From the NCBI GenBank assembly GCA_003117195.1, contig BDSI01000143.1, positions 124,001-188,000 on the forward strand: a stretch of 64,000 nt of DNA. The letters are read 5' to 3'. The DNA is from Eudorina sp. 2006-703-Eu-15. Lineage: Eukaryota; Chlorophyta; Chlorophyceae; Chlamydomonadales; Volvocaceae. Shown here in pieces: positions 31,701 through 41,306 of this stretch (position 1 is its first letter; each line of letters begins with the position of its first letter). Under the pieces are notes generated by a model. That model saw nothing but the letters and a program-made list of their open reading frames with translations. It had not been told where the DNA came from and searched no databases. Both the position numbers and the translations under genes were made by a program.

Positions 31701-33684
31701 ATGCCTGGTGGTGGTGTTTAGAAAAAAGAACTTTGGTGTGTGTTTCCGTCAGCGGCATGCAGCGCTGGCCTGTTGCAGCGCTATTCAGGTACAGCTGTAC
31801 AAGGCAAGATGCATCTTGCACCGGTAGAGGGCCAGCCGGGCCATACGGGTCGGCCCGGGCAGGCGGTGGTCGTACAGGGTTCCCGATAGGGTGCCGCGCT
31901 CCGGAACCCAGAACCCGCCGTTATATCCTCAATTTTTTTCTCGTGCACTGCTGCCGCATATGACTACCCTCCACTCATCTCCGCACCTAGAACAGCCAGG
32001 TTTAACTTCACCCCGACCCACCGCGCCACCCTCCCTGTAGGGCGAGCTGTACATCATCGACGTGAGTCAGTCCGTGGACCTGGACCACCCCAAGGCGCTT
32101 GACTTTCTGCGGGAGGACTGCAAGCACGTGAATGACTACTTTCGGCGCGTGGGGGTGGCGACGCTGACGGTGCGGGAGACGTTTGACTTTGTGGTGGACC
32201 CCGCCATCACCGATGACAATGTGGATGCGGCACTGGAGCGCCTGAGTGAGGTGGCGGCCAGGTAGGTGGGGGTGGGGGTGGATGGGTGGGTGGGTGTGGT
32301 TTGGGGGTGGGGTGGGGGTGGAAGCGGGTGTGGGTTTGAGGGTGTGGGTTTGAGGGTGGGCATTGTGGGGCGTGGGGTGTGTGTGGGAGGACGCGGTGGG
32401 GCGGGCGAGTGGGGAGGCGTGGTGGGGTAGAGGACAGAGAAGTGGTTGGCGAGCTTGGGTGGATGGGATGTTCGCCGTGCGTATCTGGGCTGCCTGACCC
32501 TCACTCATGACGGCGGCCTTCGAAGCCACGGCAAAAGTAACGCTCACATGACCCCCGGCGTTTGCGACGTAGGAGGCGGTGCCCCGCGCGGGCTGTCTGT
32601 CCGCCTGCCCACTACTATGTGCCGGGACACCCAGAAAGCATCCCCTGCGCTCCGCAACACAATCCCCTAGCCACGAGCGCCCAGCTGAGGCGGTTCTCAC
32701 AGCGATTGGGATCGTCTGACGAGTGCGATGTTTGAAGTTCAGGACTTTGGACTTGGGACGTACGACACGGCGTCGCCATTCATTATGTCCGCGCCACGAG
32801 CAGTCAAGACGACTTGCCGTAACTACACAAGTGAATAGAAATGAAACGACGCGCCGGTAGCGCCATGATCGACAGCGGCCGCGGCCTGCAGCCCCACCCA
32901 AGCAGTTGGCTGACCAGCAGTGATTGCCGTACTGCCGTTGTTTGCCGTACTGCCGTGCAGTCGGCCCATCAACGCCGCGCCTGAAGACGAGGTGGCGGAG
33001 GCGGTCTTCCACCAGGCCTTCATCCCGCGCCGGCTTGAGGAGGTGGTCAACTTTGAGCGCGACCACGAGCGGCTTCAGCGGGGCGGTCAGGAGACGGAGG
33101 GCATCTACTTCACCACCATCACGGGCATGAAGCAGGACGGGTCGGGGGCGCGCGCGCAGCCAGCGGTGCTGGAGGGGAAGTCAAAGCCGGGGTCGGCGGG
33201 GGTTGCGGCGGGGACGGATGCCGCCGACTCCGCAAGCACAGTCGGGGTAAGCAAGGGGGCAAGGGCGAAGGCGTCAGCGGTTGGATCGCATGCCCATGCG
33301 CAGCAGCCGGAGGAGGACGAGGATGGGGAGGTGCCGGAGGCGCCAGCGAAGGGACATGCACAGGGACAGGCGGCAGATGATGAGCTCCAGGGGGTGTGCA
33401 GCGGCGCCCAGGGAGGAGCACGGGGCGCGGAAGGCCGTGAGGAGGAGGGCGAGGCGGAGGAGGGCAGCGATGAGGGGGAGGGGGAGAGCGGCAGCAGCGA
33501 GGGCGAGGGGGAGGAGGGCGAGGGCGGGGCCCACGGCGGCGCGGGCGGCGACAGGGACGCGGACCGGGCCGCCCGTAAGGCCCATAAGAAGGCGGTGAAG
33601 GAGGCCAACCGGGAGAAGCGGAAGAACAAGATGCCCAAGCACGTCAAGAAGGCCAAGACCAAGGGGGGGAACAAGAAAAAGTAG
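28753..33684 (+). CDS. RIO1: RIO1 atypical protein kinase
   Basis: Exons 28753-29038, 29470-29591, 29997-30227, 30425-30585, 30945-31281, 32041-32261 and 32961-33684 give 693 residues. An acidic N terminus with two Asp runs precedes the RIO domain: [19 protein letters not shown], then the RIO glycine-loop substitute [11 protein letters not shown] (232-242), ATP lysine K253 in [28 protein letters not shown], catalytic [10 protein letters not shown] (D369) and metal-binding IIDVSQSV (D386). These are RIO1, not RIO2, signatures. The C-terminal exon is low-complexity Glu/Gly-rich and ends in the conserved basic tail ([15 protein letters not shown]). RIO1 drives final 40S maturation at 20S pre-rRNA cleavage and release of assembly factors. 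Two introns contain the same 158-bp sequence (31512 and 32472). At 693 residues it is longer than animal RIO1 through the acidic ends. Confidence 0.95.
31410..31470. repeat. Short minisatellite CTAGGAACCT in RIO1 intron 5
   Basis: Imperfect 10-bp units (TTAGGAAGCT, CTAAGAACCT, CTAGGAACCT) lie 41 bases upstream of the first 158-bp repeat copy. Confidence 0.75.
31512..31669. repeat. 158-bp direct repeat, copy 1 (RIO1 intron 5)
   Basis: Identical over 158 bases to 32472-32629. Both strands carry a frame open through the whole unit (minus strand includes [20 protein letters not shown]). TTCGAAGCC inside it loosely resembles a Pol III B box. Flanks differ, so this is a discrete unit rather than part of a larger duplication. 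Confidence 0.95.
32472..32629. repeat. 158-bp direct repeat, copy 2 (RIO1 intron 6)
   Basis: Perfect copy of 31512-31669, offset exactly 960 bases, in the next intron. The upstream part of the intron (32262-32440) is GGGTGTGGGTTTGAGG-type repeat. Confidence 0.95.
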
Positions 33685-33993
33685 AGGGAGTTGAAAAGAA
33701 ACAGCCCAGACACACCCAGCCCGGCGACAAATAGTGAGGGGGAAGTGATAGTTGCCCGGGTGCTGGTTGTGTTGGTCGAGAATGTTCGGTGTTGCAAAGT
33801 GGTTCGTAACAAGGGCACAGGGAATCGTGGGAGCTCACAAACCCTGTGGATAGTTTGGGCCCCCTGTACGAAGCTCTCCCGCTCGTGTCGTTTGTCGTGC
33901 GACGCGAGGTGAAGCTGTCGTACGCGTTGAGGGACCTGCCGGTTGCGCGCGTGGGGGTGATGGGCGGTGTGAAATGTATGTACTATATGTATG

Positions 33994-33998
33994 TGTAA
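33994..33998 (+). promoter_or_regulatory. TGTAA poly(A) signal of RIO1
   Basis: TGTAA 310 bases after the RIO1 stop. Confidence 0.65.
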
Positions 33999-34070
33999 GA
34001 TAGAGGTTTTTTGCTCTGGTTTCGGGGTTCGCAGTTGGACACGAGGACGAGGTTGCGGTCGCCACTGCAG

Positions 34071-34104
<34 letters not shown>

Positions 34105-36537
34105 AGCAGGTGAAGCTTGTTCTGTTTCAGAAGCGGTGGTGCTGCACGAGATGCAGAACATGAATGGTGAGAGGCGGAGTAGGATACCGAAGGTTTGAGG
34201 GCGGGACGAGGAGGAGCAACAGGCGTTAAGGTCCATGCTCTTGTAGAAGTTGGGACCCGAGAATCATACCCCACCCCCACCCCACCACAACCCCTGGACT
34301 GCAGATTTCAAACCACCACCACTACCACTACCAGTGTCACCCTTCCCCAAGCTGTACCCCCCCGTACCCCAGTGTTCGTCGTACTATGGTACATCAACAT
34401 GACGCATGCGGTACGGATATAAAGCTGAACATCAAGACATCGTAATGAGGGTCCGCACAGTCAAGCCTGCCTCCTGGCCAGCCAAATACGTGCGGTTCAG
34501 CCGCGCTTGCCTGCATGATGCTTCCAGTTCAAGGTCTTTGAAGCGGTCCATGCACTCCGTTCAGCAGCCTGCTGCCTTCCGGAGGGCCGGACCCGCACGA
34601 CCGCTTCATTCCAACACTTGTCTCCCCGACATCACACCCTTACCGGCACCGCGTCCCTCCGGCCCCGCCCCTTCACCTACATGGATCTCTTCTTCGGGAT
34701 GCCCCATGCTTCAAGGCTTAGGGCGCGTGCGACCGGTTGCGGATTCTAAATATGTGCGATACATAATATGGAAGCATCGACGCGATACATGACTGCTGGT
34801 GGAAAGCCGACTAGATGAATTTGCGTTCTTAATCAGTCACTTCCTGTATGCACCACGCCGGTCCTTGAACTAAAGCGAGCAAACATGCATCTACATAACA
34901 TACTGAACACAGCTCGCAAAAGCAATAAAACGATCATTTAAGCAAGGGTACAGCAGTTACATGTACCGCTTACTGCTTTGTACGTGTAACAGACCCACAG
35001 ACACACACACCGACACGAACCCGAACCTCCCTACGCTTTCACTTTCATGTATTCCGCTACACGCTAAATGTCACATGAAGCTACGGTGACAGCAACACGT
35101 TGACGATGTCAACAAGAAGGGGCCTGCGGCGATCACGGTCTTTTTAACAGGTGGTGGACTGGGAAGGAAGTGATGGTGTCAACGCGTATACATTGTAGAC
35201 GAGGGACATCAAGCAAACGAGGGCGCACCGGACGCGGACAAAGCCGAATACGTCATATAAAAGCATCGTCATAACCGGAAAGGGAAAATGAGCCATAAGC
35301 TAGACGTTTGCTTGCCGTACAGGCGGAGACGGACTGTCCGCGGCCATGCCGTGCATCAATCCGGGAGCCAAGAAATGAACTGCCCAAGAGCAGGAAAAAT
35401 CAGGCGCCAACAACCAGCCGACCGACCCATAGGTGCTGCCAGCCCGCCCAGCACCCAGAACCAGAGCCAATCACCCGGCCCGGGACGAAACACCGTGCCC
35501 CGGAGATGTCACCGTAGTACAAGCACAGGCGAACAACACACAGACGCTGCCAACCCAGCGCCGCGGACACCAAGCTCTGGGAGATGGGGTACAAACGGTA
35601 CAAACGTCAATGAGCCGAATCCGTAGTCCTGTAGAGAGCGGCCCCGAATGGAGCGCGGCCGGACGAAGAAATCTACCAGCTGAGTGGCGCAGCCCGCGGA
35701 TGCACCGTGCGGCGCCCTGCTGAATTTCCAACGCTGCAAGCAATTCGGCGACGAACGCCTTCTCCCAAGCTGGGCCCGGACAGGTGACGGGCGATGCGCC
35801 AGCTGAGCGGGCATCAGAAGCGAGGCCGCCATCGAGAAGCCGCTGTCCCCCAAAATCGCGAGCCCCAACCCGACCCAACCATCCCACTAAGGGATATCAG
35901 AAATCTTACATGGCGAAGCGCAAACCGTACGCAGTCAGTAACGGTTTTTTCGGCCAGCATCACGCACCCGGAAACCACCCGCACCGCCTATGTGTCCCGT
36001 GCGCAGCAAGGGGCCGCGAGGCCCTTACCGCACGACATGAAGCGCATGTATGCATTGAAAGCGATCGACTTCGGCTCTGGGGACAGCCTTTGTTAGAATT
36101 ATCGAGCAACAGCCCCCACGACACCCACCCGCGGCACGGCATGCAATTCCAGCTGATGCAGGCGGCCCCAACAGTTTGTAATGGATCCGCCGACGATGAT
36201 GTTGCTGGATGGACCCGTCCGGGCCCCTGCCCTCAGCCAGCCCCAGAGCTGTGCCCGGCTCACTCGCGCCCCCTTTGGCCCATCGACGTGAGGGGCTGAA
36301 CTGCATGATCGGTGATGGTGTCAAGGGGTGCCTCTTCGACCAGTCGACTGCGGATAGCACCTGTAACCATGTTTCGCTACCACCGCAACGTGCACCGGAG
36401 AGGTACCCAGCGGCGGTATGCCACCAATGCGCCAGAACGAACGCCTCTCGATGCGCATACCCGCTCCCACCTGATGTCACGTCAGCCGTGTACGAACTTG
36501 ACTGTCTGCTGTGATACATCCAGAGACAGCCCATGGG
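33999..36537. other. Intergenic between RIO1 and makorin 3' ends
   Basis: Convergent intergenic region with no recognisable protein. It holds a CTG array (34071-34103) and AT-richer sequence at 34740-35300. Confidence 0.5.
34071..34103. repeat. (CTG)n microsatellite
   Basis: About eleven CTG units with one TTG interruption, just downstream of RIO1. Confidence 0.9.
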
Positions 36538-36542
36538 TTACA
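36538..36542 (-). promoter_or_regulatory. TGTAA poly(A) signal of makorin
   Basis: TGTAA on the minus strand, 328 bases after the makorin stop. Confidence 0.55.
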
Positions 36543-36869
36543 GTGCGCGGGTGTGACTGGATGTCGGTGACAGCACGATGGCCGTGACGGCATTGCACCA
36601 ATTGCACCAAAGTCGAGGTCCTGTTGCGAGTGGCAATTATTGCAGAAGTCAATCACACCATGCACGGACGTGGGGGTGCTCGTTGACATGCGGAACAGAG
36701 ATAGGACCGCCCCTGGGCTCGCGACTGCTGGATAGTCAACCTGCACGTAGGCTCAGTCCCGGAACTGCAGTATGACCGCATGGCCACTGCCTGCCTGCAT
36801 GCCTGGCGGGGTGGCAGGTAGCTGGCGAGGGGGCAGGTAGCTGCAAGCGAACGGCATGGCTGGCGAGGT

Positions 36870-39800
36870 TCACCGCCTCCGTGTGAGCAGCTGCTGCACT
36901 CCCGGCGAGTCGAAGAACGCGGAGAGCCGCACCGGCATCACCACACGCACGCCGCCGTCGGCGTTGCCGGCCCGACGGAGGGTCGGCTCCTGCGGTGCAG
37001 TGCAGTGCAGGTGGGCGGATGGGCGATGCTGCTTCGTGCCCCGGAAGACGAGCCCACTCACTTCCCAGGGTGCATGCTGCATGGGGCCCCCTGGGGAACC
37101 CCGTCCCTCCGTCCGACCGGCTACCTACTATCACTCCCTGTTCGCCGCGCCCCCGATCGCCGCGTCCAATGCCGTCCATCATCAGACAAATGAGCATATC
37201 CCTGTCAGCCTGCGGAGTCACCACAGGCACATCTGACTCCCTTCCCCCCGCAGTGCGCCCCTCCCAGCCGCAGTGCGCACCTTCCCCCCGCTGGGTGTGT
37301 CTGGGCTGTTTTTCTTTTTCACCCCCGCAGTGCACCCCTTCCCCGCCCCCAGTGCGGGCGCCCCACCTCCATTCGGCCGTCCTTGTACATGTGGCGGTAG
37401 AAGCAGCTGGTGGAGAAGGGACACGTGCCCTCGCCAAAGTCAAAGTGCTTGCAGTCAATGGCCGCCAGGCGGGCCTTGTACGCGTCCACGATGGCCGCCT
37501 TCTCCGCCGCGTCCGACGGCCACACAAGCGACGGCGTGACAAAGTGCGTGGGTGTACGGCAGATGGGGCATGTCCGTACGGCCGTGTCGGTGGCGAGCGT
37601 CTCGTCGTCGGTGCGCCCGCGCCAGGAGCGGATGCAGGGCAGGCAGAAGGCGTGGTCGCAGGCCATCAGTCCGAAGCGCCGCTCCGAGACACTGATGACC
37701 CAGGGGGGAGATTCGGGGAAGAAGATCCGGTGCAAGGGTACGGCGGACGTGTGCTGAAGTCAGGGCTCCAGGTGATGGTTTAAGGGGATTCCCCAGGGGT
37801 GCTTACATAACCACGTTGCTTTTGAAGCGTTTCAAGGTACTCGCGAAAAGCATCCAAGTGTACGGGGCAAGTTTGGAGGTGTGCTATTCCCTTTCGGTGC
37901 AAGGTATTGGGAAGAAAGGAGACAGTTCCTGGCACGGTGCCGATTCGGGCTGCGCGGAGAGAGGGTGGCCGACGGGCGAGAATATACTACGCCGCTTGTG
38001 GCCCACGGGTCCGGGACGCATCGTACCGTACCGTACCGCCTCCCTGTGGCTGGCTGAGAACTGAGTGCTGTCCGGTTGAGCATAGGGGAGGGCACACAGG
38101 GACAGGCGAGGCTAGCACACACCAAGCGACCCAGGGGTCGCTCTCATAGCACGTCCCCCCAGTCCCCGTACGTACATACACACACACACACACGCGCGGG
38201 TGGGCCAACTGCTGCTACAGTCGTGGACGAACGCCGGCCGTACATCGACATCGCAGTCCGTACCGCGACGTTGCGGTCCACATGAAGACATGATCCCATC
38301 CCGATGTGACGGACCCAGGATTCGAACCTGGGTTTGGACAGGACCTGCTCCAGGCAGATGCCGCACTCCACGCCGCGGCTGCGCAGCCGGGCCTCCAGCC
38401 GCTCGTGGCGCAGGCGGCAGGTGGCGCGGTGCTCCTCCGCCGCCTCCTCGTTGTACGGATGGATCCGGAACTTGTGGCAGATCTGGCGGCGACGACGCGC
38501 GGCACCCCACGGCCCGAGATAGGAGATAGGAGATAGGAACGGGCGGGATGCAGCCGGGGAACCGTATCGGCGGAGCGCGGTGAGGGCAGCGGACGTCCGA
38601 CGGGTCCAACCGCCCGCCGGGGCGCTGCCCATGGGTCGGCACGATACCGGTAGCTGCAACCGTACTTGCATCCACCCCATCGGGCCCCGAGAGGCATGCA
38701 CACCGTACCCCGTACCCCGTACCCCGTACCCCGTACCCCGTACCACCATATATGCCGTACCCTACAACGTCGCTGCACCGCCCTCTCCCGCTCCCACCCC
38801 CGTCCTCCCGCCCCCGTCCTCCCTCCCTCCCTCCCTCCCTCGCACCTCGCACTCGAGTCCATGCACCAGCGGGCAGTCCTCGCCCTCGCCGCAGTGCCCG
38901 TGCAGGGAGAACCCCGGGCACAGATCCACCTCCGCGGGGTCCACCGGGTCGTCCGTACTCCCTGCCGTACCCGCCGCCTCCCACGGGTGCTGCTCCGCCG
39001 CCCAGCGCGAATCGGCCGGCAGCTGGGCCGTCGACCCCGCGGCCGCCGCCGCCGCAGGCCGGTGGCGGCCCAGCGCCGCCGCCAGCGCCGCCGCCGCCTC
39101 CTGTTGCAACCCCAAGTCGTCGTCCACCATCGTCAGACCTCCGCCGTCGCCGTTGCCGTCGCCATCACCCTCCTCGTAGCCCTCGTAGCCCACCGCGTCG
39201 TACTCCTCGCCCCCGTCCGCCCATTCCTCGCCCTCGCCGCACTCTTCGTCGTACTCCTCACCTCCCTCCTCCCCGTCTCCGTACGGCAACCCAGGGTCCG
39301 TTGCGATGGCCTCCCACGACTCCGCGACCTCTACCGCGCCGGCGTTGGGCGCGGCCGCAGCATGACCGCCGAGCCGATCGCTGCCGCTGCCGCCGCCCGC
39401 TGCACTATCGACCGACAGCGACTGCGGGAGTCGCGGCAGCTGCTCCCCGGGGAAAGGCCCTCCCCAGGGGGATGCGTGGGGGCTGAGAAGGGCGGCGGAT
39501 CCGGCGGCGCTGCCGCTCGCACCGTTGGTGGCTCCGCCGGCGCCCTGCGGGCACTGCGCCTGCCGCTGCTGTTGCTGTTGTTCTTGTTGCTGCCGCTCCT
39601 GCTTCGCCTTCCAGTACTCGGGTCGTTTGTGGTCGTACCGGCAACGGTCGCCGTACGCACAACAGCCCGCCAAGTAGTACTTGCACACCTGGGGCGGGGG
39701 GTACCGCGGGGTTGGGTCGGTGGAGGTCAGCGGAGGGAGTGTTACCGTGGGGTGGGTTTCGAAACAGACCCAAAGGTGCAGACGGTGCAGACGACGCAGG

Positions 39801-40693
39801 AAGGAGGAGGCAGGAAGGGACGGGAGGAGGAGCAGGAGGAAGGAGGAGGATGGTGGAGGAGGAAGGTGGAGGAGGAAGGTGGAGGAGGAAGGAGGCGAAG
39901 AGTCCAGCAGTGCCTCGCGTACTGGGCTCTGGTGCCGGTGCGGCGGATGTCCGTACGCCGCACGTACGACCGGGATCGGGTCGCCCGCGGAGCTCTGCAT
40001 CAAGGGGCAGGACGCCCCTTCGGCGGGCTTCTGAACACACACCAAATGCCCCCGATGAATGGCGCCCCTGGGCTGATCCCATGGGTGATCCCCACCGACC
40101 CGCGGGTCTCTCGCGCCCGCCCACCCACATCTCTACCTGGTTGGGCAGGTCCGCCAAGTCGTGTGAGAAGGCGCACTGCGCCCCGAAGCGACACACCCCC
40201 GACACGTGGTATTTGCATAGCACTCGGGACCTGGGGACGTCAATGAGTGTTCGGGTTGTTGGGTTTCGGGGTGTTCAGGGGGTCCAGGGCGGCGTGAGAA
40301 CGCAGCGGTACGGCGCTATGGTGAACGAGGGCCGCCGCGTCGCGATGCAGCCCCCGACGGGCGGGTGTGTGGGAGGTGAGTGGGAGGTGCGGCGGATGGC
40401 AGGGGAAGGGGGCGCCGGGGGAAGGGTTGGAAAGGCACGAAGGAGGGGGAGGCAGGCAGGAGGAGACAGGACTGCTGGAGGTCATTGGGACCTCCAGAGT
40501 GCCATACGGAACACGAACATACGATGACTTCCACGCAAGTCCCCCGGCCGGCAAAAGTACAGCACATGCGCGTTTGGGGATTTCGCGAGGAAAAGATTAC
40601 GAGGAGGGGTTGGGGAATGAAGGACATGGGTACGGCAGCGCCTTGGTCTCTTCGCAGCGCAGTACACGGTTAAACGACGTACTTTTCCGCCAT
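36870..40693 (-). CDS. MKRN: Makorin-type RING E3 ligase with four CCCH zinc fingers
   Basis: Minus-strand exons 40693-40683, 40230-40137, 39688-38846, 38482-38328, 37691-37367 and 36989-36870 give 515 residues. Order of domains: CCCH 1 (C9-x7-C17-x5-C23-x3-H27), CCCH 2 (C37...H55), a long acidic/Gly linker, CCCH 3 (CPGFSLHGHC...H), the makorin Cys-His motif (ICHKFRIHPYNEEAAEEH), RING (CGIC, CDHAFC, CLPC, CPIC) and CCCH 4 (CKHFDFGEGTCPFSTSC...H). This order is diagnostic of makorins, which bind RNA and ubiquitinate substrates. The first exon is only 11 bases (ATG GCG GAA AA, donor GTACGT) and joins to begin MAEKSRVLCKYHVSG. The RING is split after VLSKP, where the donor is a non-standard GTTCGA. 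The C-terminal 39 residues match no domain I know. Confidence 0.92.
38703..38744. repeat. CCGTACC heptanucleotide repeat in makorin intron
   Basis: Six tandem CCCCGTA units lie between makorin exons 3 and 4. Confidence 0.9.
39801..39895. repeat. GGA-rich repeat in makorin intron 2
   Basis: Purine-rich GGAGGAGGAAGGT units on the plus strand, pyrimidine-rich on the transcript strand, within the intron before exon 3. Confidence 0.8.
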
Positions 40694-41306
40694 GAGCCCT
40701 GCGGGCAGTGCCTCGGCAGGAGATGAGCTGCAAACCACTCTTCTCACGAAGTTTGCCTGACGGCTAAGAGGCTGTGGGCGAACTCGCGCTACGTATGTAA
40801 CGTAGTTGGCTTCAGCGTCCCCAGGGTCGGTCGTCACGACGGTTAATAATTTTTCTTTCCAAGCACAACACACCAGGGGTTTGCAGGTCACAACATATGT
40901 AGTGTTGATGTACAAATTACTGAGGAAACGTAACTATGTAGGTACCGGCGAACCACTTCGTAAAACGCATCGCCAGGCAAACTCAAGCGACGGATGCCTA
41001 CGTCACAACATACGCAGGGTGCAAGCATTACGTCTAAGCTTCTATATGAACATTTCGTCACGGGGCAAACCTGAAACGCGTCCATAAGGCAAATGAGCCA
41101 GAGCGGCGCCCGCCCTGGAGCGACTTGCCGGCCGCCCCTACTTGGAGACTCAGTGCACGAAATGTATCCCTCTTTTTCGGCGTTGGTGCCTCTTGGTGAG
41201 CCTATGCTGCTTTATTTTATATTTTCCCTTTATTGCGCGGTGAGGGAAGGCCGCTAATTTTACCTCAGCACCGCATTCCTCGTGCAGAACAAAAGAGCAA
41301 GGAAAG
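40694..41306. promoter_or_regulatory. Divergent promoter region, makorin / eL21
   Basis: 613 bases between divergent ATGs. An AT-rich TTTATTTTATATTTT block at 41211-41225, about 85 bases before the eL21 ATG, is the best core-promoter candidate. Confidence 0.4.

Noticed and set aside
33105..34280. 391-codon minus-strand ORF
   Set aside because: Antisense to the last RIO1 exon and its UTR; the Ser/Pro composition mirrors the Glu/Gly-rich coding strand.
38300..38345. tRNA gene on the minus strand
   Set aside because: Only the T-arm is present; no D-arm, anticodon arm or pairing acceptor strand was found in the 70 bases upstream, which are makorin coding sequence.
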